A DNA stretch of 64,000 nucleotides from contig CAJQUW010006804.1 of NCBI GenBank assembly GCA_907163375.1, positions 124,001-188,000 on the forward strand, read 5' to 3'. Below the pieces are notes generated by a model. It saw only the letters and a list, made by a program, of their open reading frames with translations, was not told where the DNA came from and ran no database searches. This document shows positions 21,101 through 32,744 of this stretch, piece after piece; position 1 is the first letter of the stretch; each line of letters begins with the position of its first letter. This stretch comes from Prostheceraeus crozeri. Taxonomy: Eukaryota; Platyhelminthes; Polycladida; Euryleptidae. The position numbers and the translations under genes were made by a program.

Positions 21101-24100
21101 CAGTAATGCCAGTCGTGAATATTTCTTTTTGATAGTGTAGTATTTAACTAGATTAGATTCATTGTGAAATTTATGCTCTACGAGTACGTCGCCGTTATCA
21201 CTTGTCTAGTAACATTAACGGGACGCTTGGTTAGCTCTACTTTATGAACCAAGTTAATAAACATCAATTCATTCAAGAGATATCTTTCGTGCAAGCATGT
21301 CGACTTATCTCAAACATAACTATTTTTGCGTTCATGAATTATAATGTGTTTTTATTCCGGATTGATAATATGCTTAATTTCAAAATTACATAATGCATAA
21401 TTGTTGAAGGTTGAATACTTACTGATTATTCATGAAATGCCGTAGACTTACGTGTATTAAAATCGAATTCAGTATTGAAAGTATGACTCTTGAATGTCAT
21501 TATCTCACTACTTACAGAAAAGTAATAACATTAGTGTGATCTTTATTGACAAAAGGCCTTAAATCAACATACTTTGGACATGATTGATGCTTTCTTTTAA
21601 CATTGTGCTGGTATGGCTTTAGTATGTAAAGCATACCACATTTGAAATAACCTACGAAAACATACAAATAAAAAATTATAAAAATACATATAAAAATATT
21701 TTGGCATGCATCCTTCGTATGTGATTGGTATTGAGCGAATTACAGTGTAGCTGTCTTGTCCACGCGACTGACAATCAATAATTAGCGACAGATAAAGTAA
21801 ACAAGTGGACTGTGGACGATTCAACAAATGAAAGTGAATTTCAAGACGCGCAAGTGAAGCTCTATTTTACAAGGTTAGAAGAAAGAATGGACGGAAGAAA
21901 TCAGAAACACGTATCTTAAGGTTGGAAACAAATCTTCTCTGCACAACAATCAATTACAAAATGAAATTGCAACGAATTTTGCAGGATCGGAAATGCCAGA
22001 CAAATGGATTGGCAAATATGCACTCAAAAAAGGAAGGAAATTTCATCTCCAGAAACAAACAGGATTTTCTAACTAAATTGGGCAGCACATGAATTAGTGT
22101 TTTTCTCAGTTGAAATTTCATTATCTAAATGAAGAGACAATGACATTAATTAAAAAACCCAGCATTCTCGTGAACTAAAGATAATCATAATGCTCACAAA
22201 ATAGTGGTCTGTTAATGCAGTAAGAAATATAATACTAGCTTAAACATAACTTTTCAACAATTTTTTACTGACTATTTCTGATTGCATTTTAATGTGGTAT
22301 TCAAAAAATGCTGGCAGTAAAAACTATACAAGCTGATTTAATGCTATAGGGACACTCAGCTACTGTTTGTGTGTTAAATTCAATCTCCTGAGTTACGCGT
22401 CATCATCTCTGTGTCTTCACTAATTACAATGTGAAGCAGAACTTTACTTTTACGTTTCGTGTGTTGTCGTAATGTTGGGGCAATTCATCTTAAAAATATG
22501 CCTCCAACAATCTTTTGTCATAAAAAATAGGGTAAGGTCCAAGGTTGGTCTAAGGTCCCATATCTGATCCACTTTCCGTGACACTAAACAAAGTTTGTGA
22601 CTGCAAGCAGACTCAAAGCTGGACATCCGATAAAGATCAGGCATATGTAAGAATTCTGATTGTTTTTTCAGGATGTGAAGATTTAAACAAGTACCGATAA
22701 ATTTTCTTCTTCAGAATCATTGCAGCGAGGGTTTGATTCATCAAGTTTTCAGTAAGCAACTTTAATGTTTCTAAATTCATCATATTGTTGAGTTTCAATC
22801 AAAAAACACAAAAATGCCGGTACTATAACGAATTCAAGACCAAACCTTTTCTAAACCCGGGGTTAGCCAGGTAAATGTGTGTCCTGGCAGTAAGTGAGAC
22901 GGAAAATAAGAATGTTATGTTCACCAGGATTATTCCTTACCTTCATTACACGCAGATCACGACCTTCGTAAGATCTTCCGATTGAAAATGTCGAGACTAT
23001 AGAATTTGACGATTCAATGTTATCAATCCATGCAAGAATCTGTAAAGACAATAATTGCATCACTGAACCAAGTTAAAAAAGATCATTAAGTAAAAAATAG
23101 CTGCTAAACCGAATTGCAAATTTAACCGCATAAAATTTCTACTCTATTAATTTTGGTTGATAAGTATTTTTTAATGAATAATAGCACACGCTTATCAATC
23201 AAAATGTCATATGCGTGCATTCAGTGATCGCTTTTTGTAATGATATTCATTACACATGCATGAACAACTACTTTCGTGTTGTTTATCACTACATGACACA
23301 TTGAAGTCAATGGAGTAGCAAGCAATTAAGACTGCATTGAGTACCCAGATGCATCATTTAAGACCTCCACATTTGAAACTTGTGATCATGGCTTCATGGC
23401 TTTGGATGAGTAAAAGTCGATCATATCAATAAACTTCACAAAAGTAGAACCGATCACTAGAGCAACTTCCTGCGTCTGGATTCGACACAGCGCTCAGAGT
23501 AGGAATGTTATTCATCATCTTCCCTGTTAATATACGGAATAATATAATGTATCAATGAGGACGTCGATCAGTCTTCAACAGTTAAGCAAAATATGTGCAG
23601 TTTTGAAAGTGTTCTGAGGTTTAACAGAGGTTATTCGAGACCATACGAATCCTTTAAATAGAACACCTTGATAACAGACAGAAAGCATGATACTAAGCCA
23701 CAAGTAATCAAACCGGGATTTGAAAATCATGAAACATTGTACGATGTTGGTCCACAAGCGCATTAGTGAAATATATAGGAATTTGCAAAGGAAATCAAAA
23801 TGGGCGTATCTATCAATGCCGAAACACATTTTCAGTCCATTGTGTCACTACTTGTCTATGTTGTTGGTTGAGAACAATACAACAATGAAATGAAATGAAA
23901 TACTCTCAAATGCACTCAAAATAAGATTGCTGTTGTATTCCTTTCGGATGTAGTCGAAGTTTAGTGTGGTATATGATTGATAATGTTTTATAGATATTAA
24001 TCGGTTTTATAAAATATTTTGTAAGTCGTCTAGAGCTCCGGCTTTTTTACTAGTGTTTTAATTATGTTTATGTTAGCCGAAAGTCGCGGCAAAAAGCAAA

Positions 24101-25094
24101 AGAGGAATGTCGCTGATAATTCTCGCATCGTTCTCTAAATACAAATAATCAGAGAGTTACATAAAGCATTTTTACATTTTGGACACTTCAGTCGATCACC
24201 TAATTTTCAAGATATGCAACCATCGATGTGATGATATTTCGGTCACGTATCGATCAAGATTCAATTATTTTCGATATTGAGGGTAACGTGCACTATAATA
24301 GATAAAATAATGCTTCGTCAGTAGGCCTATCATCACGGAAGTTAGTCACACAACACACATCAGGCATTGTCACGTTGCATTCTTGACTGTCTTTCAATTG
24401 ACTTATAAAATATTAAAGTTTGTCGACTGATGTCAGATGAAAAGTTGCAATAGAATGCAATATTTGAAAGATTTGAAAAATTTACTCTTAGCGTAGAAAC
24501 AGACCATAGAAAATCTGTTTTGTCACTTCCCTGTCATAGCGCAGCATTGCCATCTAGGGTTTCCTGGGTAGGCACAAATTGCTAGCAATTACATATCTAT
24601 GACGCTCCATATCATCGTTCTATATTGCCGCTCTGTATCACTTGTTCTTCAAAGGCATCTTGTACTGCATTAAACTGTTACATTGGCATGTTAAACACTG
24701 ACAAGCGTTCGATAATGCGGTATACTAGCACGGAAGTACATGTTTCTGATAAACACAGTCTACTTGCAGAAGTGCTGCATACTCGTACGTTTGGTATATC
24801 TACCTCGACTTAGCATGTGCACCAACACTTTCAGTTAATGTGATTTTCTTGTATTCGAAATCTATTCCAAAACTCATTGCAAGGCACTTGATTGTTGATT
24901 TGCAAAGTAAAAGCAGGAGATTAACACGTTTTCGAGTTCAGTGTTCATTAACTTCATAATCATTCATGTTTTGATATTTGAGAGAGATTATGTTTGCAAA
25001 TTTTCATGTCAAGTCCATTGAAACACATCGAAGGGTAATTTACTTACTGTCAAGATTGAGCAAAGCATGAATAAAGCGGTCGATTGTCATTTGT

Positions 25095-25131
<37 letters not shown>

Positions 25132-28100
25132 TCGTTAGGACAAAATGCTCTATTGATCGCTCTTGAAGTAATTAACTATATCCAGTACTTGCAGAATAAA
25201 AGCAAACTTGACCCCAGCAGCAAGCTAGAAATATCAGAATGCAAAGAATTGAGATCTTAGAAAACATTTTAACGCGACAATATTGTAAAATTTAAATATC
25301 GATTTATGAATATCTTGGTCTATTGACTTTCAACCATTTCTAGTAAAAGTATTTTAGAGTGTCTTGCCGAGTTCTACCCGGTTCCTCGCCTTGTCTAACA
25401 GAAGTAAAGAAACACATGTAAATCCAATGGAAGGCAGATTGAAAAGATTCTGTGTTTCTCTGATTACGAAAAAATTGCTAAGTCTAAAGCTATAAATTTC
25501 ATAATTATTAAAAATGTGGTCATGAATGTGTTTATCTTTGAAGCAAAACTCATTCAGATTTTACCCAACCTCTGCCTCCCCCATAATCAGTCCCGAAATC
25601 GCTGTGGAAATCCCCCCTAACCGACACTGATCACGCAATCGCCGGTTCAGATCCCTCCACCTCCATAGAAAATTTTCACTATTTTAGTTGCTACTGTAAT
25701 CTCTCGGCGTACATGTACATTTAGGCCTCTTGTTCATTTGAAAGGCCCGTAAGCCTATGTGTAGGCTACAGGGCATAGTTGAAACTTCCGCTCCGCGTAA
25801 CATCATCCTTTCAACATGCTGTAGTTATAAGTTGTTATATCCTGTAGGCCTAGCTGACTTCCAGCAGTTTTGACAATTTTTTGTAAGATTTACCGATGAA
25901 TGGAAATTTAGCTGCACAAAAAATTAGCATTCGTACGTGTAGCCTACATGCATGCTAACAATACGTGTAGCAGCCATGGATTGGAAACTTTGGAAAAATT
26001 CATGCCATTAAAATTGATTTAGGCGAGACAGCAATTAGAATTGAAAGTGAAATGCAGCAGCCGGAAGCTTCGATGTTCTTTTTTATTTTTATTTTATTAT
26101 TAATTAAATTTTAATTTTTTAAATTAGATTCAAAATTTTAATTTTTTGCTTAATTCAGTATGAAAAATAAAGGCTCGAACAATATCATATTTGACATCGA
26201 ATACTAGCAATAAAAAATGATGCCATATCTAGAAGAGTTTCAATAATTCTAAATCGTCTAAAAGACTTTAATTAGCAATAACTGACAATGGAATAAATCA
26301 GCAATTAAGCCGGAGGCACAGAGGATTAAGTCATAAGCCGCAAATGGAGTTCCAATGAGGCGGAATTTCAATGAAAGCTGGCATGCAGAATAAGCCGTGA
26401 GCCACCTTCTATTACGAAGGCACACACGATAAGCTAGAAGTCATAAGCCACAAGCCATCAGCCATAATTCATAAGTATGGCAATTTTTGTATGACATGTC
26501 ATATTCTTAGGGTAAGGTGATATTGTCATATTTTCTGTGTCTCATCATATTCAGTGATATTTTGGTCATTTTACTGTAGTTTCAGACTGTTTGAGTTGCC
26601 GGGAAGTAGATAAAGAAATGACCAATGCTTGCAGAATGACGCAATATTGGTCTTCTCAGCAGCGTGATGCAGTCTGATGACAGTTTCAATGCGTGATAGT
26701 CTACAGATATGACCGGCGGCGCCAGGATTGGCTCGTCTGCCTTCCCTTGCCAGCCAACCTTTGCTTCGGTAGAGCACTCGTCTCCATGTTGCTATGCAAA
26801 GACAGACTTTTTAAACATCAAATGAAGTAAATTACATTGCTGTTTTGTACAAAAATCGTTTGGAATAGATCGTTTTATCTGTCTTACATTGAACTTTCTA
26901 ACTTTTTGCCTGAAAATGAAAACATAATTTTTGCTATATTTTAAATTTTTTAAATCCTGCCAAACCACAATTTACTATTTTTAGGTTATATTTTACTGAA
27001 ATTTAGAGCTTTTAGGTCATATTTGGTTGTATTTTAAGCTTTGTTAGGTCAGGCTATATTTTTTGCATTTTTATGTCATAAAGAATTGTCCTAGTCATAA
27101 GTTGTAAGTCATCAGTCATAAGTCATAAGCTGTTACCCGGTTGAGAATCCATGGGTGATGATCTTCAATAGAACCAACGTTGTGATATAACGCGTTATTC
27201 TTCATGCCTATGCTCTATGCTTATACAAAAATTAGAAAAATATCATAAATTTTCGTCTTCTTCCTGATTGTATCATGAGAAAAATATTGTCAAAATGACT
27301 TATGACTCATGAAGGATAGTGACGTGACTTGAGAGCGATGGCATATGGCTTATTCTGTGTGCCACCGACCTTAAAGCACTGGAACGCACTGTTGAGGCGA
27401 TTACATAATTCTTGAACTTTCTGTATCTAAATACTCGTTGAAGTTAAACATAAAAGACTAGACCCCAAACTATTCATGAAATGTGCGTTGAAATATTGAA
27501 GTTAGTGAAAATCATCCATCGTTAATTTCCTCTAAATCATTAATTCATCATTTTTACCTAAAGTTGTAATGCAAAGGAAATGACAACGGATTGAAATAAC
27601 AGTAGGATATGTAAATGGATTTGAACGGTAGACAACTACATCTTACTTCGTCAACACGAGCAAAATATCCCACAACGCTATTCTTGCGAGATCTTTTCGT
27701 AGTCATCTTCGCCGCTTCATTATCCCGACGCTCTTCGGCAACAAGTCTGCAAGAAAAATACGAATGCATAAAAAATGACTTTTGAAATAGTTTGAAACAA
27801 AAAACTGATATCATTTTGATTTAAATTCTGACATTTTGCATCGCTTCTGAAGATCATCGATCTATTTAGAGAATCAACAAACCCAGCCGCCATTTGATGG
27901 GTGAGATAATAGAACATCATGAGCCAACTACATAACAGAAGTAGCTTGCATTTTCATCAAATAGAAATTTTGATAGTAGTTATTTTCACCTACATGTAAA
28001 TTAGTTATTTGAACAAAGAGCTACAATGAAAGTTCTATAGTTATCTGATCCGATAATCTTGTTATTGATGCCACATGTATTATGGTTGTTCACAGGTGCA

Positions 28101-31100
28101 TCGATTGCTTGAACTACTGGAATACCGAAATTCGTAGTTGAGTTGTACATGTTGAAAGAGTTCTCGAGCCGGTGCACAGAAATCAGTGAATTTCCACCAC
28201 TCTGATACTTTCCTGTATTATTTGAAGTATAATTAATTCATTCTACCTTTGTTGCAGCAAATATGGAGAGAAAAAGATTAGATGCAGACAAGAACAATAT
28301 TCAATTCTGGGGTGCTTGCTAATTCAGGACTTAATTTCCATATCATAAAATTGAAGCTTTAAAAAAGTCTCGGCTATATGATAAAATAACCGATTCATTT
28401 CCAGATGCTTTCAAGAAAAAGTAATTTTTATTAATTTGCTTTGTTAACAGGCTTCGGATATATAGTAATTGCCCTTCAGTTACCTTATCTCGGAAACAAA
28501 GCGGCTTCTAAGATAAAGTCTGACTTCGGTAAACTAAGAAAAGACCACCTAGAACATTTCCAGTCAATCAAGCCCTCTTGCGTTTTTGACACCTTGAAGA
28601 AATCTGCTGTCATTAATCGAAGGAAGAAGCAACCAGATCATTCTCTCAGTTCACGGGTTGTCTATCAATTTCAATGTCGTCCATCTCAAGCGACATATAT
28701 TGGACAAACAAACCGACAACTAAAGACCCGTATACGTGAGCGTAGATATCTGACCTCTTCCATTGCACAGCCCAAAATGTCTCACCCTGATGGTCTACCG
28801 TGTGACGAAGAAGAGTTCACACTTCTGGCAAAATGTTACAGAACATTCTCTCTCCGAATTTCGGAAGGAGTGTTCATTCAATCGTTGAAGTCCACACTAA
28901 ATCGCAGAGATGACATGCAAAATTACAATTTAGTCGTGTTTGGTGAACTTAAGAGTTCACTGAACAGTATTGTTTTAAGACTTGCGTGTCTAGTATTTAA
29001 CTAATTGACTGAATAAATTTGCGCCTTTGTCACTTTGTCACTAGAGAATGGAATCATCAGAATTCCGAAACGTCTTGATTTTGTGGTACTTCATTTTACA
29101 ATACAATGTCGATCTCTCATTATCATAAAAAGGTTTTTACGCGTACAGAGAAAAATTCAGACAATTGGAATCTACAAGAAAGAAATTAGTAAAATCTGTT
29201 ATTGATTAGGAGTCACTAAATGCATATGCGAGAAAAAGCTGGCCAAAGTTCTTGAAGAACTATCATGCACGTGCGGGTGAAGAAAGACGATAGTCGCTTA
29301 CAAGTTCTATTAGCAAAACAAAATTAAAGGAAGCTTGTGTAAGTTTGCTTCTAATATTTATCGCTATTTGACTTCTCCTAGCAATTTGCATAATTTTCAC
29401 GTCATTCCAGAAATAATAAAAACCTAAATGTAACGACAGAGACCCTACCTTCCATATTTTAGCAACTTGATTAGCGATCTTTTACGTACTGATTGCTGAA
29501 CATAGCACCAATGCGAGCAGGTGCGACTATATCAGCGCACAGAACTAATTGATGCTGCATATTAGACCATGAATTACATCAAGATGGAACATCAATGGAC
29601 CATTTATGCACGCATCGTGCAACTATTTCAATATGAATCAGCTTATCATATATTATATACCTTGTGTATTAGACCCAGATTTTAAGAAAGTTGAAACATG
29701 GGTGTAAACCAAAAATAATAGGTGTATAGAACATCATTGAGCACTAATGCTAAAATGGGAAGAAGCCCGTTGCACGTTTTACGTTACGGATTTTAAAAGA
29801 TCAATGTTTCGTGAAAATCTATGAAGGCATCGTTTATATTGTTCAATTGCTTTATAAGAGTGCATTTGCTGATACCGGGCAGGCGCGGAAAATTGACATG
29901 TATGATTGGAAATTAATTTGAAAAGTTACCGAACACGATAATTGTCGAAGACTGATGACGTGAAAATAAAATGGAACTTCGGCAAACACGCATGCGAACT
30001 ACAATGAAAATTTATTTGAGCCCAGCTATGGATTGTCAATCACTCACGATAAATTGTTACCTGCAATGACGAATAAATGAACTTCATAAGATTCCCAAAT
30101 TGCCTGCAATGTGTTGAACTCAACCCAATTTCTTGGTGTCGCTGCGTCTTGAGTTTTTGAATCTATCTCTAGACTTGTACGAGGATAGTCAACAAGAAAA
30201 AATAGAATATCAGACATTTCAAATGATACTGAAAGGATTTCATTTGTTGAAAGTATGCTACGTACGGAAATGGTGCCGGACAACAATCGTGTCCGCAATA
30301 ATGTAATGGGAAAGATAGATTAGATTGAACATGATTAGACTGCAATACTTTATGATACACAAATAGTTTTAGCTTATGTGCAAACCAGTTCCAAATTGAA
30401 GTGACGTGAACCATTTATGCTGAATAAGTGAAATTTGATTTGTAACTTATAGCCTTTCATTGACGAAACACTTCCATGACTGGAGGCTTGGTAGCTAACA
30501 TCGAAGCATCTCGAAACGATCACATCAATGGCTTTTCGTATGAATAGAACGCATTTGTCCACTTATGCTATTGTCTTCATAAGAATGTGCATGCTAGGAA
30601 TCTCAATGTCAAAGTTATGACGAGCGAGGCATGAAAATGCAGGCAATTACATGTAGTGCAGGTTTCACATTCGAAAGCATATGCAATTCACTAAATTGAA
30701 AAATATATGGTTTATATGTTAAACAAAAACTTCAATTTTTCACTATTTTATGCCTACTGACGACCGTACAGTAGACTACTGTAAGATTCACAGGTACAGT
30801 AGGCCTACATCAAGCTTAGACCATGGGTTGTACCTTGACCGCGGGGACCTTGAGTGGTCTGCCCAAGGTTCCATAAACTTCGGTCGTGAAAATAAACCTT
30901 GTTAAAATGTTAAACATTGTTCCAGCTAACAGAAATAGTATTTTTTGAATTCCTAGCTTCAACAAAACTTCTATATCATGTTATGTGATTGATTATCACG
31001 CATACAGGAGCGACTAAATGCAATTATTGCCCGACAGCACAGACAGAAGTCGATAATTAGCTATATTATCCCCGTCATTTTTTAACTTTTTCAGAGTACT

Positions 31101-32744
31101 TAGTATGATTAATTACTTGTATCAGCTATCCATTTGCCACTGAATACTGAACAAAGTTTAGCAAGCTTTTGGAATTTCATAGGCCTCATGTTTGAAAGTA
31201 AATTGATATTTGAACATAACGAGCTACATAATGCAGATATCAACAAGTTATGGCCAGTTTAAAGGATAGGCATTATTCATAGTCCAGAATACAAGCAACA
31301 GATCAAGTTGTTCAAATTTTTAAGAAGAAAATGCAAAAACTAAGGATAAAGATGTGGATTTCATTTTGTACTCGCTAATGGTTTACTATAGGTTAATATA
31401 ATTTAGTAACACTAAATGTAACACGGACATTCATGACAGCACTTCGTATTGTTCGCCAGAATCCAATACAATATCAAAAGTGATCGATGAATGTAGACCT
31501 CAAACTTCAAGTATTTAAGCCGTTTTTGAGTTCTTTGAGGGTGTTCTTTATGTAGGCTTGTAGCAAGCGTCAACCCTATACGAAGGAAAGGGATGAAGGT
31601 GCGGATGAATGTTCATGTAGTCTAGAACGCATGGCGCGGGACGATTTCCCAATGTAGGAATGTCCACAAAAAGTGTAAACATTGCGATATACACAACATT
31701 TTGTAAAGCAAACTTTTTCATCATCATCAAACTTCATCTTCATAAAGGACGATTAGTAAAAGAGACAGAGAGATGAGATGCAAGATTACATCTATTCAAA
31801 GTATTTCTGATCTCACAACACTTCTCCTCACTCGAGTATGGTAGAGATAATCAAAATTTATCATCTTTAGCACCATCCCTCCCATCAGTGTTTTCCTTTA
31901 ACTGTTGCATCCTTCTAACCACAGAACGAATTGCTTTATTAGGATACTCATCCATGCGATAACTGTTAGCAATGACATTAACACCATCTACTTTTTGGAC
32001 ACACGCCGTGCTGTTGAAGCGGCTAAGAATAACTCACGTCTGCCACAACCGCATGTAATGCGTCCGTTGTAGTCCATTTTATTCACTTTCATCCAACTGA
32101 AGCTGATCGCGCATCTTTGATTAGCACATATCTGTTTTCTCATACAAAGACTTATTTCTCCTATGATATTTGGAGCTCAAAATCTACGCTTTCAAATTTA
32201 TGTAATACAAGGTAGCTCATTCTAACATGGTTTGGCCTAATTAAATGAAGATTGAGATTCATTAATTATGTAGAGTCCGTGTCCTGTATAAAAAGATGGA
32301 ACTTCGCATGCTCGATGCAACGTTATAGGCAACATGCATGTACTAAGCACTTCATTTTACATGTATTCGATATTAGATTATTAAAAGTAATATATCATTA
32401 GAAACTGTCTGCTAATAGCTATTAACAAGTAGTGCTCTAATGTATGGAAATAAATTTATAGAATAAAATCAACACTTACTTCTCCAAATCTTCAATCATT
32501 ATTTCGTGAGATATTCCCATATCAACCAATTTGTTGACAAGAATTTTTTTCGTCATTGAGTTGACATGAATATCTGTTGGCGTCACTGTGCTCGGTCCTT
32601 GCCATATGTCCATCTACAATATTCGACAAATGTATTATCCATTCAAATGATGGCATTATATTACTCACATGGGTCATTTCTGCCAAAATATTGATGACAT
32701 CCATTTGACTGCGCGTCTTGAGATTGAATCTGATCACTTGATCA
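18079..32744 (-). CDS. Metallocarboxypeptidase A/B-like (M14) gene, five internal exons
   Basis: Exons on the minus strand are 32744-32669, 32613-32480, 27746-27647, 23039-22941 and 18177-18079. All have AG acceptors and GT donors, and phases that join exactly. The first two give the activation peptide (DQVIRFNLKTRSQMDV, then MDIWQGPSTVTPTDIHVNS and HEIMIEDLEK). The third gives the activation-peptide end and a basic cleavage region (TTKRSRKNS) followed by GYFARVDE. The fourth gives ILAWIDNIE and SIGRSYEGRDLRVMK. The fifth gives TGANRPAIFFNSGLHAREWL, with zinc ligands His and Glu in HARE. Family members are secreted zymogens that remove C-terminal residues. The signal-peptide exon and the exons after HAREW (third zinc His, catalytic Glu) are not visible; the 3' part would lie beyond position 1 if the gene is whole. 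Confidence 0.9.
18686..18957. mobile_element. Hairpin MITE with CACTGTAAACT ends and TA target
   Basis: This is a 272-bp near-palindrome. The arms carry CGAGAATAACAAAATGTACG on one side and its complement on the other, around a short loop at about 18816-18828. The ends are CACTGTAAACT and its imperfect complement (AGTTTACGGTG), flanked by TA at 18684-18685 and 18958-18959. Open frames on both strands are by-products of the palindrome. Confidence 0.8.
19286..20550. repeat. Large foldback (inverted repeat), 1.26 kb
   Basis: The left arm is about 19286-19935 and the right arm about 19995-20550, imperfect complements with small indels. Markers are CATAGAGTAAGTA at the outer left versus TACTTACTCTATG at the outer right. 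TTTTTTTGGACCAC (left, about 19820) matches GTGGTCCAAAAAAA (right, about 20107). CCTTGGAGAGG at about 19512 matches its complement at about 20305. The arms meet with a spacer of about 60 bp. Each arm has a short similar coding-looking stretch (SFEEITTELTDYDS on the left; SVEEITMELIDHDS on the right), source unknown. Confidence 0.8.
20761..21747. mobile_element. MITE of 987 bp with CACTGTAA ends and GTATG-rich subterminal repeats
   Basis: The ends are CACTGTAAATCGCT and, inverted, CACTGTAATTCGCT. TA lies on both sides (20759-20760 and 21748-21749). About 15 copies of GTATG or CATAC cluster within 300 bp of the left end and 150 bp of the right end. No transposase is present. The same terminal motif occurs in the 18686-18957 hairpin, so both probably used one Tc1/mariner-like enzyme. 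Confidence 0.8.
21750..22940. other. Intronic sequence, nothing recognised
   Basis: This lies between the MITE and the carboxypeptidase exon at 22941. No coding, repeat or RNA signature was seen on either strand. Confidence 0.4.
22941..23039 (-). CDS. Carboxypeptidase exon: start of catalytic domain
   Basis: This is 99 nt, phase 0 at both ends, with acceptor TTTACAG and donor GTAAGG. It encodes ILAWIDNIESSNSIVSTFSI then GRSYEGRDLRVMK. IGRSYEGR-L-V-K is a highly conserved M14A segment. Confidence 0.9.
23040..26305. other. Intronic sequence with one microsatellite
   Basis: No gene was seen between the carboxypeptidase exons. A CT dinucleotide run lies at 25098-25128, and there is an AT-rich low-complexity patch at about 26078-26145. 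Confidence 0.4.
25098..25128. repeat. (CT)n microsatellite
   Basis: This is an uninterrupted run of CT dinucleotides, about 15 units, in a carboxypeptidase intron. Confidence 0.95.
26310..27366. repeat. Probable non-autonomous element with GTCATAAGCC minisatellite blocks
   Basis: The outer ends are weakly inverted: CGGAGGCACAGAGGATTAAG on the left, and on the right the complement of CGGTGGCACACAGAATAAGC. Short repeats AAGTCATAAGCC / CATAAGCCACAAGCC (26326-26470) and AGTCATAAGTTGTAAGTCAT (27094-27131) lie near both ends. No clear target duplication and no transposase were found, so the limits are approximate. Confidence 0.5.
27647..27746 (-). CDS. Carboxypeptidase exon: propeptide end and activation site
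   Basis: This is 100 nt with acceptor TTCTTGCAG and donor GTAAGA. Its first base completes Lys, then LVAEERRDNEAAKMTTKRSR and KNSVVGYFARVDE. The basic KRSRK cluster is a likely zymogen cleavage site, and YFARVDE corresponds to the YHTYEEI start of the catalytic domain. It ends in phase 0. Confidence 0.88.
28441..29110 (+). mobile_element. Penelope-like retroelement, 3' fragment with GIY-YIG domain
   Basis: A 187-aa plus-strand frame begins in the region after the reverse transcriptase: LPYLGNKAASKIKSDFGKL, the CVFDTLKKSAVINRRKK linker, then QFQCRPSQATYIGQTNRQLK and TRIRER. This is the linker and GIY-YIG endonuclease of Penelope-like elements, with YIGQT as the YIG part. The frame ends at 29004, and a short 3' tail with ATTCCGAAACGTC follows. 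The reverse transcriptase is absent, so it is a 5'-truncated copy lying in a carboxypeptidase intron, antisense to the gene. Confidence 0.85.
29110..31500. other. Intronic sequence, little recognised
   Basis: No gene is supported. One minus-strand stretch at 30055-30200 reads like protein (TPRNWVEFNTLQAIWESYEV) and is followed by a possible GTAACA donor, but I recognise no family. It may be a transposon fragment. Confidence 0.35.
31540..32080 (-). mobile_element. Penelope-like element fragment (GIY-YIG part), minus strand
   Basis: Read on the minus strand in several frames: VDGVNVIANSYRMDEYPNKA near 31940, SLPYSSEEKCCEIRNTLNRC near 31830, and CGHSYIGKSSRAMRSRLHEH near 31640. The last is a GIY-YIG segment (YIGKSSR...R..EH) of the Penelope type. 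The family differs from the one at 28441. It is broken by stops and shifts. A signal-peptide-like frame at 31548-31730 is a shadow of this fragment. Confidence 0.75.
32480..32613 (-). CDS. Carboxypeptidase exon: activation peptide core
   Basis: This is 134 nt with acceptor TTGTAG and donor GTAAGT. It encodes MDIWQGPSTVTPTDIHVNS through VDMGISHEIMIEDLE and ends in phase 2 (AA). D-W-GP and Y/H-x-IMIEDL are signature positions of the Propep_M14 domain. Confidence 0.9.
32669..32744 (-). CDS. Carboxypeptidase exon: activation peptide, first visible part
   Basis: This is 76 nt with acceptor TTTTCAG and donor GTGAGT. It begins with the last base of a split codon (probably Gly), then DQVIRFNLKTRSQMDVINIL and AEMTH, and ends in phase 0. 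G-DQV-R is the usual start of the M14 propeptide right after the signal peptide, so the missing upstream exon should encode the signal sequence. Confidence 0.85.

Noticed and set aside
29030-29085. Hammerhead at the end of the 28441 Penelope-like fragment
   Set aside because: Stem II (GGAAT/ATTCC) and GAAACGTC are present, but the CTGATGA core is not, and stem I does not pair.
30044-30298. Carboxypeptidase or other host exon (TPRNWVEFNTLQAIWE)
   Set aside because: The neighbouring exons already join in phase without it, and no family is recognised. It is kept only as a note in the intron entry.
31548-31730. Minus-strand frame with a convincing signal peptide (MMMMKKFALQNVVYIAMFTL)
   Set aside because: It is a shadow of the Penelope GIY-YIG reading in another frame (GHSYIGKSSRAMRSRLHEH) and lies downstream, not upstream, of the carboxypeptidase propeptide exons.
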